This document shows, piece after piece, positions 44,521-53,311 of a stretch of 64,000 nt of DNA. The DNA lies in NCBI GenBank assembly GCA_964425755.1, contig CAYRNY010000002.1:372001-436000 (forward strand), in the 5' to 3' direction. Positions within the stretch are counted from its first letter, which is position 1. The number at the start of each line of letters is the position of its first letter. The position numbers and the translations under genes were made by a program. The DNA comes from CAYRNY01 sp964425755 (GTDB taxonomy: Bacteria > Chloroflexota > Anaerolineae > Aggregatilineales > Aggregatilineaceae). Under the pieces are notes generated by a model. The model had not been told where the DNA came from. It was given only the letters and a program-made list of their open reading frames with translations, and did not search any database.

Positions 44521-46866
44521 CTACCACCGAACAGGCATGGCACCACCCGCCCGCCCCGCGACAACGCGCTCGGTCAACTGTGGATCGTGCCCGTAGATGG
44601 GCAACTGCGGCAGCAGCATCCCGGCGATCCGCGCCCGCCAGAAATGAAAATACGCCACATCCTGCCCGTAGAGCAGCGTATAGCCCGTATTGTCAGGTTC
44701 CAATGCCAAGCGTGCATCATCCATGCGGGCCATATAACTTGCCGGATCACCACTTGCGCGTGCGATTTCCGCCTCGACTACCGCGATCCAGGCTCGCCCA
44801 TACGGCGTATGAACCAACAGACGCGCAGCGTCCAGGTAATCCCGTGCGCGCGCAATGTCACCACGTGCGACATGCAGCCGGGCAAGCTGTGCGTAGGGTC
44901 GCGGTTGGGAGGGATCGTGTGCGATCCGCGCCTCAAGCACAGCGATCGCCGCGTCTGGCGCGCCGGCATCCCACAGAAAGAGCGCGCTTCTATATGGACT
45001 AGGAGCGATACCGCTGGTCAGGCGTACATATTGACGCAGTGGTGTTACGCGCCAAAAGTCGATATGGGCCCACTCGTCATTGGCTTCGAGCGCCTGCCGG
45101 TACGCATTCCGAGCAGCCTCATCATAACCCAGCGCCTCATTATAGACACCCAGTGCCAACCAGAAGTCGGCGGCATCGGGCGCATAAGCTGCTGCCTGTC
45201 GCATAGCATCAAGCGCGGCGTCTGGCTGGCCTGCCGCCCAATACAGGCCGGCCAGGTTCGCCCACCAGGCCGCGTGCTGCGGTTCGAGTTCCAGCGCACG
45301 GCGGTAAGCTGCGATGCCGCCGGCCTCATAGCCCACCCCGCCATTCTGGGCGGCCAAGCCACAGGCATACGCATATTCCGCGTGATACAACGCGAGTTCA
45401 GGCCACGTCTGAGCTACTTCACCCAGCATGTCCGCCCCAGCCGAAAAATCTCCCCTGGCAAGCGCCTGTTCGCCCCGGACATAGTCTGCGTACACCTGCG
45501 CCGACCACCAGCCGGACCCTAACACGACAAGCCACAACGCCGTAGCGACCAGGCCGTATAGCCAGACCCAAACATTGCTGCCAGCAGCGCGAGCGCGTGT
45601 CTTGCCAGCATTGGCAGTCATGAGGATGACCAGAATCGCCACCGCTAACAGGACAATGGCCGGCACCAGCAGAGGGATATCCACCAGGCTATGCACGCCG
45701 AGTGCCGCAAGCGCTCCCAGACACGCAGCGTAGTAACTGCGCTCCGCGCGATCAGAGGCATTGTGCACCGCACGCCAGCCATACCGCACAATCAATATAA
45801 CGCTCAAGGCCAACGCGCCGAGGCCCAAGACACCTAGTTCCGCCGCAACGTTCAGCACGATGTTGTGCGCACCGGCATGCGGTTGCTCCGGTGGAAACGA
45901 CCAGTGCTCGAGCAAGCTAACACCGTATGTCCCCGGGCCCCGCCCGGTAATAGGATGCGCGCGAAAGGTATCCCACGCGACCTGCCACAAAAAGATGCGT
46001 GTGCCGGGATCACGACGCGGTGTATCAAATGCCCGCAGCGTGATCAGAGTAACGAGCACGAGGCCAATCAGCACAATACCGCCGCACACAATCACGGCTG
46101 TACGCGCGGTACGCGACCGCCGCGTCCACCAGGTACGTAGCGCCCAGCCGCGTTTTGCCGGCAGCGTGAGCATCAGCAGCACGGCGATCCCAACCCCAGC
46201 CGCTCCCCATGCGCCGCGCGAAAACGTCATGTACAGAACGAGCACCGCACCGGCTATCCACCCTACAAGTAATACGCGCAGCGCTGGCTGGGCTGCGCGA
46301 AAAAACTGTGCCAATGCAAGCGGCAGGAGCATCGTCAGCACTGTGCCAAGTGCGTTGGCATTGCCAAACGTGGAGGGGGGGCGCGGCGGCACATACGCAA
46401 CCTGTACCGTGTCCAGCCTTAACCAGTCGATATACCAGTTCCCAACTTGCGCTACGGCGAGCGCCATCAGTGGGACCGCTGCGATCAATGCCGCGTTTGT
46501 GATCCACTCCCCGCGCAGCCCCCGCCGTCGCAGGTCGGAGAGCAGCAGCCACGTCCCCATGTATATTCCGGCCCACCACGCAGCAATTGCTCCCCGCCCT
46601 GATGGATGTGCTAGCAGGGAGCTGCTCATAGCGGCAGCCCAAAGGCCCCACGCCGGATCGAAGGGAGTACTCATGTTCAGCGGGTGTCGCCAGCGAAGGA
46701 TCAGCCATGCCGTAACGGCCAGTGTCAGGAGTGCCAGCGTATACCGCTGTATGTTGGCATGCAGCGCTCCCGTGAATGTACCTCCCAGCAGCAGCACGTA
46801 TGCCGTGATCACTGCAGCGGATACGCGTGATACTGAATGCGGGTTGGGTGATCTATGCTTGATCAT
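44521..46866 (-). CDS. O-antigen-ligase-like polytopic protein with C-terminal TPRs
   Basis: 781 residues. About 12 membrane helices fill residues 15-480, with the Wzy_C/O-antigen-ligase signature GNANALGTVLTMLLPLALAQFF, the conserved Arg in MTFSRGAWGAAGVGIAVLL, and the external His segment HAGAHNIVLNVAAELGVLGLGAL. The soluble C-terminus (490-760) contains about five TPR-like units (AAYRRALELEPQHAAWWANLAGLYWAAGQPDAALDAM and following). Such proteins polymerise or ligate surface glycans or act in protein glycosylation; TPR-tailed forms are common outside the Proteobacteria. No glycan-synthesis cluster surrounds it, so the substrate is unknown. The next upstream gene on the strand is YifB, 86 bases away. 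Confidence 0.9.
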   Translation of the reverse strand: MIKHRSPNPHSVSRVSAAVITAYVLLLGGTFTGALHANIQRYTLALLTLAVTAWLILRWRHPLNMSTPFDPAWGLWAAAMSSSLLAHPSGRGAIAAWWAGIYMGTWLLLSDLRRRGLRGEWITNAALIAAVPLMALAVAQVGNWYIDWLRLDTVQVAYVPPRPPSTFGNANALGTVLTMLLPLALAQFFRAAQPALRVLLVGWIAGAVLVLYMTFSRGAWGAAGVGIAVLLMLTLPAKRGWALRTWWTRRSRTARTAVIVCGGIVLIGLVLVTLITLRAFDTPRRDPGTRIFLWQVAWDTFRAHPITGRGPGTYGVSLLEHWSFPPEQPHAGAHNIVLNVAAELGVLGLGALALSVILIVRYGWRAVHNASDRAERSYYAACLGALAALGVHSLVDIPLLVPAIVLLAVAILVILMTANAGKTRARAAGSNVWVWLYGLVATALWLVVLGSGWWSAQVYADYVRGEQALARGDFSAGADMLGEVAQTWPELALYHAEYAYACGLAAQNGGVGYEAGGIAAYRRALELEPQHAAWWANLAGLYWAAGQPDAALDAMRQAAAYAPDAADFWLALGVYNEALGYDEAARNAYRQALEANDEWAHIDFWRVTPLRQYVRLTSGIAPSPYRSALFLWDAGAPDAAIAVLEARIAHDPSQPRPYAQLARLHVARGDIARARDYLDAARLLVHTPYGRAWIAVVEAEIARASGDPASYMARMDDARLALEPDNTGYTLLYGQDVAYFHFWRARIAGMLLPQLPIYGHDPQLTERVVAGRAGGAMPVRW

Positions 46867-46952
46867 TCTTTGGCTTAATGACTATACGAAGTCTCATTAA
46901 CAAGACCTCACCCACATGTTATGTACAGCACCCAATCACGTTTTGCGGGCAG

Positions 46953-48488
46953 CTAGAACATCGTCTTTCGGGGGCGATACTGTATAGCTTCGGCAATGTG
47001 TGGTACCTGGATCACATCACTATCCGCAAGGTCGGCGATCGTCCGGCTCAACTTCAAAATGCGGTGATACGCCCGCGCGCTAAGCTGCATCTGGCGTAGC
47101 GTCGAATTAAGCAGTTGTTTGCCCGCCGGTTCAAGCTGGCAATACTGGCGAATATCGCTCGGCCCCATATCTGCATTGGCCTGCAACCGTCCGGCTCCCC
47201 GAAAACGCTGGCGTTGCCTCTCACGCGCAGCCTCGACGCGTTCGCGCACAACGGCTGACGGCTCGCCGCGCCGGTCTTCGGTGAGCTTGTCATAGTCCAC
47301 ACGCGGCACATCGACATGAATATCAATGCGGTCCAGCAATGGCCCGGATAGTCGCTGCTGATAACGCCGCACCGTAGCGGAGGTGCACGTACATTCTCGT
47401 ACCGGATCGCCATAATATCCACACGGACAGGGATTCATGGCAGCCACCAGCATGAAATTCGCGGGGAAGGACAATGAGACGCGTGCCCGGCTGATCGTCA
47501 CGTACTTGTCTTCAATCGGTTGGCGCAGCACCTCTAGGGTATGACCGCCGAATTCCAACACTTCATCCGCAAACAGCACGCCTCTGTGTGCAAGCGAGAC
47601 TTCTCCGGGGCGCGGCCACGATCCGCCACCGATCAGCCCCGCTTCGCTAACTGTATGGTGGGGAGCGCGAAATGGCCGCACGCGAATCAGGGGCTTGTCA
47701 GGAGGAAGTAAATCGGCCACAGAATAAATCCGCGTCACTTCAAGCGCTTCATCCAGCGTCATCGTGGGTAGAATTCCGGGCAGTGCGCGAGCCAGGAGCG
47801 TTTTTCCCACCCCAGGCGGCCCCACCATCAACACGTTGTGCCCACCCGCCGCGGCTACTTCCATCGCGCGCTTGACATGTTCCTGCCCCTTCACATCGGC
47901 AAAGTCCGTCAATCCATCAAGGTCCGGAGGGACGCCTAGATCAAGCTCGTTTCGCACATAGGGCGGAATGATCTGCAGATCATAAAGGTGCTCTACCAAC
48001 TGCCCCAGAGACTTCACCGGAATGATCTTGATCTCGGGCACGAGCGCGGCCTGGGCAGCATCTTCCTCGGGCAAGTACAGGCATTCGTATCCGTCCTGCC
48101 ACGCGCGGTGCGCTATCGGCAAGATTCCCTTTACATGCCGGACGCTGCCGTCCAATGACAGCTCGCCAATAAAAAGCGCACCGACCAGCTTCTCCAACGG
48201 AACCTGATCGGTTGACGCTAGCACCCCTATCGCGATTGGAAGATCGTAGACCGGACCCTCTTTTCGCAAATCGGCAGGGGCCAGATTGACCGTGTAACGC
48301 TTGTTAGGAAAGCGCAATCCGCTGTTGCGAATGGCCGCTCGCACGCGCTCACGACTCTCTTGCACGGCGGTATCAGGCAGTCCCACAACAGTGAACGCTG
48401 GAAGCGAGTGAGGATTGAAATCAACCTCAACCTGAACAATCTCGCCATCTAACCCCACAATGGCGCATGAATATACTGTAGAAAGCAT
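46953..48488 (-). CDS. yifB: YifB/ComM-family Mg-chelatase-like AAA+ ATPase
   Basis: 511 residues. The N-terminal ComM domain (YSCAIVGLDGEIVQVEVDFNPHSLPAFTVVGLPD), the Mg-chelatase AAA+ core with Walker A VGPPGVGKT and the RPFRAPHHTVSEAGLIGGG region, Walker B GVLFADEVLEF, and the zinc-binding-type loop NPCPCGYYGDPVRECTC are all present. ComM is a DNA branch-migration helicase that aids integration of transformed DNA in several bacteria; with comEC in the same window a role in natural transformation is plausible. Otherwise it is a general AAA+ of unknown role. The start ATG at 48488 has no strong ribosome site. Confidence 0.97.
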   Translation of the reverse strand: MLSTVYSCAIVGLDGEIVQVEVDFNPHSLPAFTVVGLPDTAVQESRERVRAAIRNSGLRFPNKRYTVNLAPADLRKEGPVYDLPIAIGVLASTDQVPLEKLVGALFIGELSLDGSVRHVKGILPIAHRAWQDGYECLYLPEEDAAQAALVPEIKIIPVKSLGQLVEHLYDLQIIPPYVRNELDLGVPPDLDGLTDFADVKGQEHVKRAMEVAAAGGHNVLMVGPPGVGKTLLARALPGILPTMTLDEALEVTRIYSVADLLPPDKPLIRVRPFRAPHHTVSEAGLIGGGSWPRPGEVSLAHRGVLFADEVLEFGGHTLEVLRQPIEDKYVTISRARVSLSFPANFMLVAAMNPCPCGYYGDPVRECTCTSATVRRYQQRLSGPLLDRIDIHVDVPRVDYDKLTEDRRGEPSAVVRERVEAARERQRQRFRGAGRLQANADMGPSDIRQYCQLEPAGKQLLNSTLRQMQLSARAYHRILKLSRTIADLADSDVIQVPHIAEAIQYRPRKTMF

Positions 48489-48623
48489 CCAGTACCTACC
48501 AGAGAATAAACTGTTCAGCCGTCAATTATCTTATAGTAACCCAGATGAACAAAGCAGCAAAGCACGCTCGCCACACCACAAGCCCAACTCTGGGGATGCC
48601 GTTGCCAGACGGTGATCGAGACC

Positions 48624-50081
48624 CTATGCCGCTGTTCCCACCACAGCACGAATCTGTGGCAGGTGCTCCGGATCGGTCAAAATCAGCAAGAGGTCTCCCG
48701 GCCTGAGTGTGGTGCTTCCCGTTGGCACAACGAATTCGTCCTTGCGTCCTAACAGAACAACCAGCGTCCCCTCTGGGAAATTGACGTCAACTAGTTGTTT
48801 GCCCGCGACAGGGGAATTTTCGGATACCATGAGTTCCACCAGTTCGCTCTTGATCCCGTCCGCAGGTGTGAGCTCAAGCGGACGGACGGGTTTACGCACG
48901 TCAGGCGCATCAACCCGAAGCTTCCTTGCGGCCATGCTTAACGTCGTTCCTTGCACCAAAACGGAAAGCAAAACAATGAAAAACACCAGGTTAAAGATCG
49001 TGTTTGCTTCGGCCAAGCCTGCTAGCAATGGAAATGTCGCGAGGATGATCGGTGCTGCGCCCTTCAACCCCACCCAAGACAGAAAGGCTTTCTCCGACGT
49101 CGTTAACCGGGACCACCAAAGCGTGACAAATATACTCGCAGGCCGGGCCACCAGCATCAGAAAGAGCGCGATCAACAACCCTTCATCGCTGATCGGGACG
49201 AGTTCTGACGGAAAAACCAGTAACCCCAACGTTAAGAACATCACGATCTGCATCAGCCACGCCAATCCTTCATGAAAACGCCGCAGGCTGCCCTTGTGCA
49301 AAAAATTGTTGTTTCCCGCGATCACACCGGCCAGGTAAACGGCGAGAAACCCATTGCCCCCTAAAACCGTCGTTGCACCATATAGAATGAGAACCAATGC
49401 AATCGTGAGCACCGGGTACAGCCCTTCATACTCCAGATGGAGCCGGTTGATTACGCGTGGCGTCAAACGTCCGATCGCATAACCGGCCACTGCACCCACA
49501 ACCATCTGCTGTACGAACATCAGAACCAACACTAACGGAGCGGCATCAGGGGTGTCGAGCAGGCGAATCATGCCCAACATGAGAAAGATTGCCATCGGGT
49601 CGTTACTGCCGGATTCGAGTTCCAGAAGTGGTTTCAACTGCCCCTTAAGACCAATATTCTTTCCTCTCAACACGGCAAAGACTGCCGCTGCGTCGGTGGA
49701 TGAGACAATGGCCCCAAGCAGTACTCCCTCTTGAAAAGCAAAATCAAGCGCAATCGTCGCGAACCAACCGACCAATAAGGCCGTTACAAGCACACCAAAC
49801 GTCGAGAGAACCAGCCCTTTGCCCAGGACAGGGCGGATCTCAGCCAATTGAGTCTCCAGGCCGCCCGAAAACAGGATGAAGACTAATGCCACGACACCAA
49901 GCAACTGGGATAACCAGGGGTCATCAAAGTAAAATCCGCCCGGCCCTTCAGAGCCAGCGAGCATCCCGATTGCTAAAAAGAGTAGAAGCGCAGGAACCCC
50001 CAGCCGCGTAGACACTTTGCTCGCCAAAATGCTTATCAGCAGCATTAAAGCGACCCATACCAAAATCTCTTCAATCATCAT
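48624..50081 (-). CDS. CPA-type K+/Na+:proton antiporter with TrkA-C domain
   Basis: 485 residues. About 12-13 membrane helices carry the NhaP/CvrA pattern (GLETQLAEIRPVLGKG, VSSTDAAAVFAVLRG with the ion-binding Asp pair region, LELESGSNDPMAIF, GWVGLKGAAPI-type stretch as SWVGLKGAAPIILATFPLLAG). The last 75 residues form a TrkA-C-like domain (VELMVSENSPVAGKQLVDVNFPEGTLVVLLGRKDEFVVPTG), as in NhaP2. It likely exports K+ or Na+ in exchange for protons. Two overlapping ATG codons are possible at the start. It seems to be single; the TrkA-C part suggests nucleotide or ion gating. Confidence 0.95.
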   Translation of the reverse strand: MMIEEILVWVALMLLISILASKVSTRLGVPALLLFLAIGMLAGSEGPGGFYFDDPWLSQLLGVVALVFILFSGGLETQLAEIRPVLGKGLVLSTFGVLVTALLVGWFATIALDFAFQEGVLLGAIVSSTDAAAVFAVLRGKNIGLKGQLKPLLELESGSNDPMAIFLMLGMIRLLDTPDAAPLVLVLMFVQQMVVGAVAGYAIGRLTPRVINRLHLEYEGLYPVLTIALVLILYGATTVLGGNGFLAVYLAGVIAGNNNFLHKGSLRRFHEGLAWLMQIVMFLTLGLLVFPSELVPISDEGLLIALFLMLVARPASIFVTLWWSRLTTSEKAFLSWVGLKGAAPIILATFPLLAGLAEANTIFNLVFFIVLLSVLVQGTTLSMAARKLRVDAPDVRKPVRPLELTPADGIKSELVELMVSENSPVAGKQLVDVNFPEGTLVVLLGRKDEFVVPTGSTTLRPGDLLLILTDPEHLPQIRAVVGTAA

Positions 50082-50141
50082 CTCATTGTTGGCCGATCAC
50101 ACGTTATCGTATATCCAACCCATACCCCACACCTGATATCG

Positions 50142-51725
50142 TCAAGGGATTTCATCATTTGACGGCAGCACATCCGGATTTCGCAAATAAGTCTGTCGCG
50201 CGTCTAGCGTCTTCGCATAATCCGCCGCACTCAACGCGCCCCAGAAATCCTGGGGACCGGCGAGTTGTCCCGCCATTTCATCAGCGTAAGCCTGCAACCA
50301 TGCGAAAAACGTATCATCTCCGAGCGTATCTCGCAATTCCTGTATCAACAGCGCGCCGCGCAAATACACCGCATTGATGTATGGCCGCGCGTTGGGAAAT
50401 TCATACACGGGCGCATCAACCGCGCCTGATAGTGCGTACGCATTGATCCGAAAATCCCACCACCACGCGACGTGGTCCGTATAATAACGTTCCAGAAACA
50501 GCAATTCACTGTAAATCGCCAGTGCCTCATCGAGGTAAGGGTTTACCCCCTGATTGTTACCCACCAGGTCGTACCACCACTGGTGGGCGATCTCGTGCGC
50601 GGTGATGACCGTCAACCAGTCGTTTGGGATGCCTGTCCACGTGCGGAACCATGCCTCGCTGACAAACACCAACCCACTGAACTCCATGCCATCAGGAAAA
50701 TCACCCTCCACCACCACTAGACGATCGCGCCGGTATGGCCCATACAACTCCTCAAATAGAACGAGCGCGTCCGCAGCGACGTACAATGCATGGCGCGGTG
50801 CGTTCAGGCTTTCGGACACCGCGTCATAGAAGTAATACAACTCAACTTGAACCCCGCTGCTGGTCGTGGTCGTTAGCGTGTGAAACGCATCAGAGAGCGA
50901 CACTGTCAGTTCGCGCGCATTGGGCAACGCGACACGCCATGTGTGATCGTTCTCCCGGGTTATGGTTCCCGGTCCGGCGAGCCGAATGCCATCAGGCGCG
51001 TTTCTCACCTTCAGGTCGAGTTCAAAGTCAGCCGCACGTAGAGCATAATGCTCGCCCACCATATGAAACACCGGGCTGATCCACCCCTGGGATGCATCAA
51101 ATGCGGCCACCAGCGGAAACCACATGCCCAGATTAACTTGTCGCTGGTTATAGCCCCAGTAGCCAAAATGTCCATGGCGGTAGCCACTGGCAATCGCGGG
51201 CAGCGTCAACTCGTACTTGAGCGTGATATCGATCGCGCATCCCGCCGGAAGCGTGGCATTTAGCGGCACGCTCAATCGCGCATCAGCCAGCGTATAATCC
51301 CGCACCGCGACACCATCTACCCTCAAACGTTCGAGCACAAAGTTGTCCGGATCGCGCTGTGGTTCAACATTGAACACAATCGCATCGAGGGGCTGCCCGG
51401 TATCGTTAAGAAAGTTAACGTCCTGCTCAACCCGCACTGTACGCGCCATCCAATCCAGCGTCGCATCCAGCGCATATTGCACCGCCGGTGATCCTTCAAA
51501 TGCCTCCAGGCAGTCAGCAGAAGGCTCGCCGGTCACGTCTGGCGCAGTCGCGCTTATTGCCGGTAAAGCCGTCGCTGTTCGTGCCGGTTGAGGAGCTTCG
51601 AACGACTCGCGCGTCCGTGTTACAAGCACCGGGGCACGCGTGGATTGCGGCTCAGGCGCACACGCACTTGCCAGTCCCGCCAACATGATACTGAAAAGCA
51701 TTATCAAACCCATCGTTTTTCGCAT
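50142..51725 (-). CDS. M1-type metallopeptidase-like lipoprotein
   Basis: About 527 residues. The N-terminus is a lipoprotein signal (GLIMLFSIMLAGLASAC), followed by a Thr/Pro-rich linker. A beta-sandwich domain resembling the M1 N-terminal domain leads to the zinc motif HEIAHQWWYDLVG, with the third ligand Glu in NPYLDEALAIYSE. A GMEFSGLVFVS segment takes the place of the GAMEN exopeptidase loop of classical M1 aminopeptidases. The C-terminal helical domain is short. It would act outside the membrane as a zinc aminopeptidase or related hydrolase. ATG at 51725 starts the lipoprotein signal; a longer frame upstream is unlikely. It diverges from rplU. Confidence 0.9.
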   Translation of the reverse strand: MRKTMGLIMLFSIMLAGLASACAPEPQSTRAPVLVTRTRESFEAPQPARTATALPAISATAPDVTGEPSADCLEAFEGSPAVQYALDATLDWMARTVRVEQDVNFLNDTGQPLDAIVFNVEPQRDPDNFVLERLRVDGVAVRDYTLADARLSVPLNATLPAGCAIDITLKYELTLPAIASGYRHGHFGYWGYNQRQVNLGMWFPLVAAFDASQGWISPVFHMVGEHYALRAADFELDLKVRNAPDGIRLAGPGTITRENDHTWRVALPNARELTVSLSDAFHTLTTTTSSGVQVELYYFYDAVSESLNAPRHALYVAADALVLFEELYGPYRRDRLVVVEGDFPDGMEFSGLVFVSEAWFRTWTGIPNDWLTVITAHEIAHQWWYDLVGNNQGVNPYLDEALAIYSELLFLERYYTDHVAWWWDFRINAYALSGAVDAPVYEFPNARPYINAVYLRGALLIQELRDTLGDDTFFAWLQAYADEMAGQLAGPQDFWGALSAADYAKTLDARQTYLRNPDVLPSNDEIP

Positions 51726-51837
51726 GCCAATCCAGTTCCGCCAGTTCAGCCAACCTACCGCGCAAATCATACAGCACACTCACCGGCTTGCCAACGCTAC
51801 CCGGCGTTATCGCGTCAAGATACGCCAAAAACCAGCA

Positions 51838-51866
51838 TTGACGCCCCCCTGCCCCACCGTTATAAT
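51838..51866 (+). promoter_or_regulatory. Strong promoter for rplU-rpmA-rpmE
   Basis: TTGACG (51838-51843) and a perfect TATAAT (51861-51866) are separated by 17 bases, the best promoter match in the window. The predicted start is near 51873, giving a leader of about 139 bases before rplU. Confidence 0.8.
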
Positions 51867-51872
51867 ACATGC

Positions 51873-52011
51873 CGATGTCCTGGCTTAACCAGGACATTCC
51901 TATCATGCTTACGATGCCAATTTTCCCCGTTAGGGCGGCTCTTTTTTGTGCTTGCCTCGCATAAGAGACAGCTACTAACGGTGGCAAAGCGAAGATTGGA
52001 GACATAATTCT
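51873..52011 (+). promoter_or_regulatory. 5' leader of the ribosomal protein operon, possible L21-type leader
   Basis: The leader begins with a perfect 9-base stem (arms 51875-51883 and 51889-51897, 5-base loop CTTAA). Further on, GTTAGGGCGG is followed by a run of T at 51942-51947, which looks like a weak attenuator. Leaders before rplU are regulated by L21 in other phyla; that this one belongs to the same class is inference. Confidence 0.4.
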
Positions 52012-52326
52012 ATGTACGCTATTGTACGCACCGGCGGTCGCCAGTACCGCGCGGAACCTGGACAAACGATTGACGTTGAGCGGATGCCCCAAGAAGAGGG
52101 CGAAACCATCGAACTGACCGATGTGCTGCTCGTGTCTCCTGATGATGGCGAAGTGATGATCGGCCAGCCCACTGTCGAGGGCGCGGTTGTCAAAGCCACC
52201 GTTGTCAAGCAAGGACGCAGACGCAAGCTGTTCGTCTGGAAGTATAAGCCAAAAGAACGCTATCGCCGTCGCCGGGGGCACCGTCAGTACTTTACCCGCC
52301 TGCGCATCGACGATATCACAGCATAG
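52012..52326 (+). CDS. rplU: 50S ribosomal protein L21
   Basis: 104 residues, standard length. MYAIVRTGGRQYRAEPGQTIDVERM and the C-terminal KYKPKERYRRRRGHRQYFTRLRI, which binds 23S rRNA, are characteristic. rpmA follows after 35 bases, the universal L21-L27 pairing. Expression is driven from the promoter and leader just upstream. Confidence 0.98.
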   Translation: MYAIVRTGGRQYRAEPGQTIDVERMPQEEGETIELTDVLLVSPDDGEVMIGQPTVEGAVVKATVVKQGRRRKLFVWKYKPKERYRRRRGHRQYFTRLRIDDITA

Positions 52327-52361
52327 GAATTCGCAAGACATACCAGTTACAGGAGTGCATC

Positions 52362-52649
52362 ATGGCGCACAAAAAAGGTGGCGGCTCATCTCGCAACGGT
52401 CGCGACAGTAACAGCAAACGCCTCGGTGTCAAGAAATTTGGCAGCCAGTACGTGATCCCTGGCAATATCATCGTTCGCCAGCGTGGGACTAAATTCCATC
52501 CCGGCGACAATGTCGGCATGGGGAAAGACTTCACGCTCTTTGCCAAAGCTGAGGGAATCGTCCGGTTTGAGACACGCAAAGGCAGCCGCAAGCGCGTGAA
52601 CGTCATTCCGGTTGAAGCGCTGGAAGCCGAAGAGACCGCCCAGGCCTAA
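52362..52649 (+). CDS. rpmA: 50S ribosomal protein L27
   Basis: 95 residues. MAHKKGGGSSRNGRDSNSKRLGVKKFGSQ is the canonical L27 start, whose N-terminal tail reaches toward the peptidyl-transferase centre. GNIIVRQRGTKFHPGDNVGMGKDFTLFA is also typical. There is no N-terminal cleavage extension of the Firmicutes kind. GGAG lies before the ATG. It is the second gene of the rplU operon. Confidence 0.99.
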   Translation: MAHKKGGGSSRNGRDSNSKRLGVKKFGSQYVIPGNIIVRQRGTKFHPGDNVGMGKDFTLFAKAEGIVRFETRKGSRKRVNVIPVEALEAEETAQA

Positions 52650-52741
52650 CGGCGACAAGCATCTCGGCAACGATAACGTCAGCCAAAACAACCGTCACGC
52701 ATCCCCCATACCGGGAACCGTGACAGGAAAGGTAGACACGA

Positions 52742-53218
52742 ATGAAAGAAGACATCCACCCCAAGTGGTATCCCGAAGCCCGGGTTATTTGTGCTTGTGG
52801 CAACACGTGGACGGTCGGCGCGACGGTGGAAGAAATCCGCACGGACGTGTGCTCGGCTTGCCACCCCTTCTACACCGGTGAGCAGCGTATCGTTGACACC
52901 GAAGGACAGGTTGATCGCTTCATGAAGCGCCTACGTGTGCGTGATGAGATTATCGCGGAGACCGAAGCCCGCGACCAAGAGCGCACATCACCCGATTTGC
53001 CGATCACCGAGTTAGGGTTGGATAAGCGTTATACCAACATCTACATCGATAACGGCATCGAAGTGGCAGGCGACTTCCTGGCCCGCTTTGAAGAAGGTGG
53101 CGACGAAGCTATCCTGGAGATCAACGGCATCGGTCGCAAGGTGCTCGCGGATACCAAGAAAGCGTTGCGAGCGCGTGGTTACGAGTTACCCGAACCAGAA
53201 ACGCAAGAGGCCGAATAA
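52742..53218 (+). CDS. rpmE: 50S ribosomal protein L31 fused to an alpha-CTD-like domain
   Basis: 158 residues, about twice the usual L31 length. Residues 1-70 are zinc-type L31: MKEDIHPKWYPEARVICACGNTW with Cys17 and Cys19, and CSACHPFYTGEQ with Cys37 and Cys40, then the VDRFMKR end. After a charged linker (70-85) the residues 86-148 resemble the C-terminal domain of the RNA polymerase alpha subunit: PITELGLDKRYTNIYIDNGI, then VAGDFLARFEEGG, then ILEINGIGRKVLADTKKAL with a helix-hairpin-helix. The domain is also found in some ribosomal protein fusions and DNA/RNA-binding proteins. A terminator follows, so it ends the rplU-rpmA-rpmE unit. The L31 part is certain; the assignment of the second domain is from motif and pattern reading. 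Confidence 0.9.
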   Translation: MKEDIHPKWYPEARVICACGNTWTVGATVEEIRTDVCSACHPFYTGEQRIVDTEGQVDRFMKRLRVRDEIIAETEARDQERTSPDLPITELGLDKRYTNIYIDNGIEVAGDFLARFEEGGDEAILEINGIGRKVLADTKKALRARGYELPEPETQEAE

Positions 53219-53244
53219 CAACGGCCCACAATGATAGCATGATC

Positions 53245-53279
53245 AAGGCAGGGAACCGCAAACGCTAACCTGCCTTTTT
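53245..53279 (+). terminator. Rho-independent terminator after rpmE
   Basis: An 8-base stem (AAGGCAGG with CCTGCCTT, 16-base loop) is followed by five T, 26 bases after the rpmE stop. It separates the ribosomal genes from tdk. Confidence 0.75.
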
Positions 53280-53311
53280 GTGTGTCGAAAAACCCCAGTG
53301 AGGTAACGCTC

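Noticed and set aside
51875..51964. A 29-codon open frame at the very 5' end of the rplU leader, possibly a leader peptide
   Set aside because: The predicted transcript starts within 2-3 bases of the ATG, there is no ribosome binding site, and the frame overlaps the stem-loop; chance is more likely.
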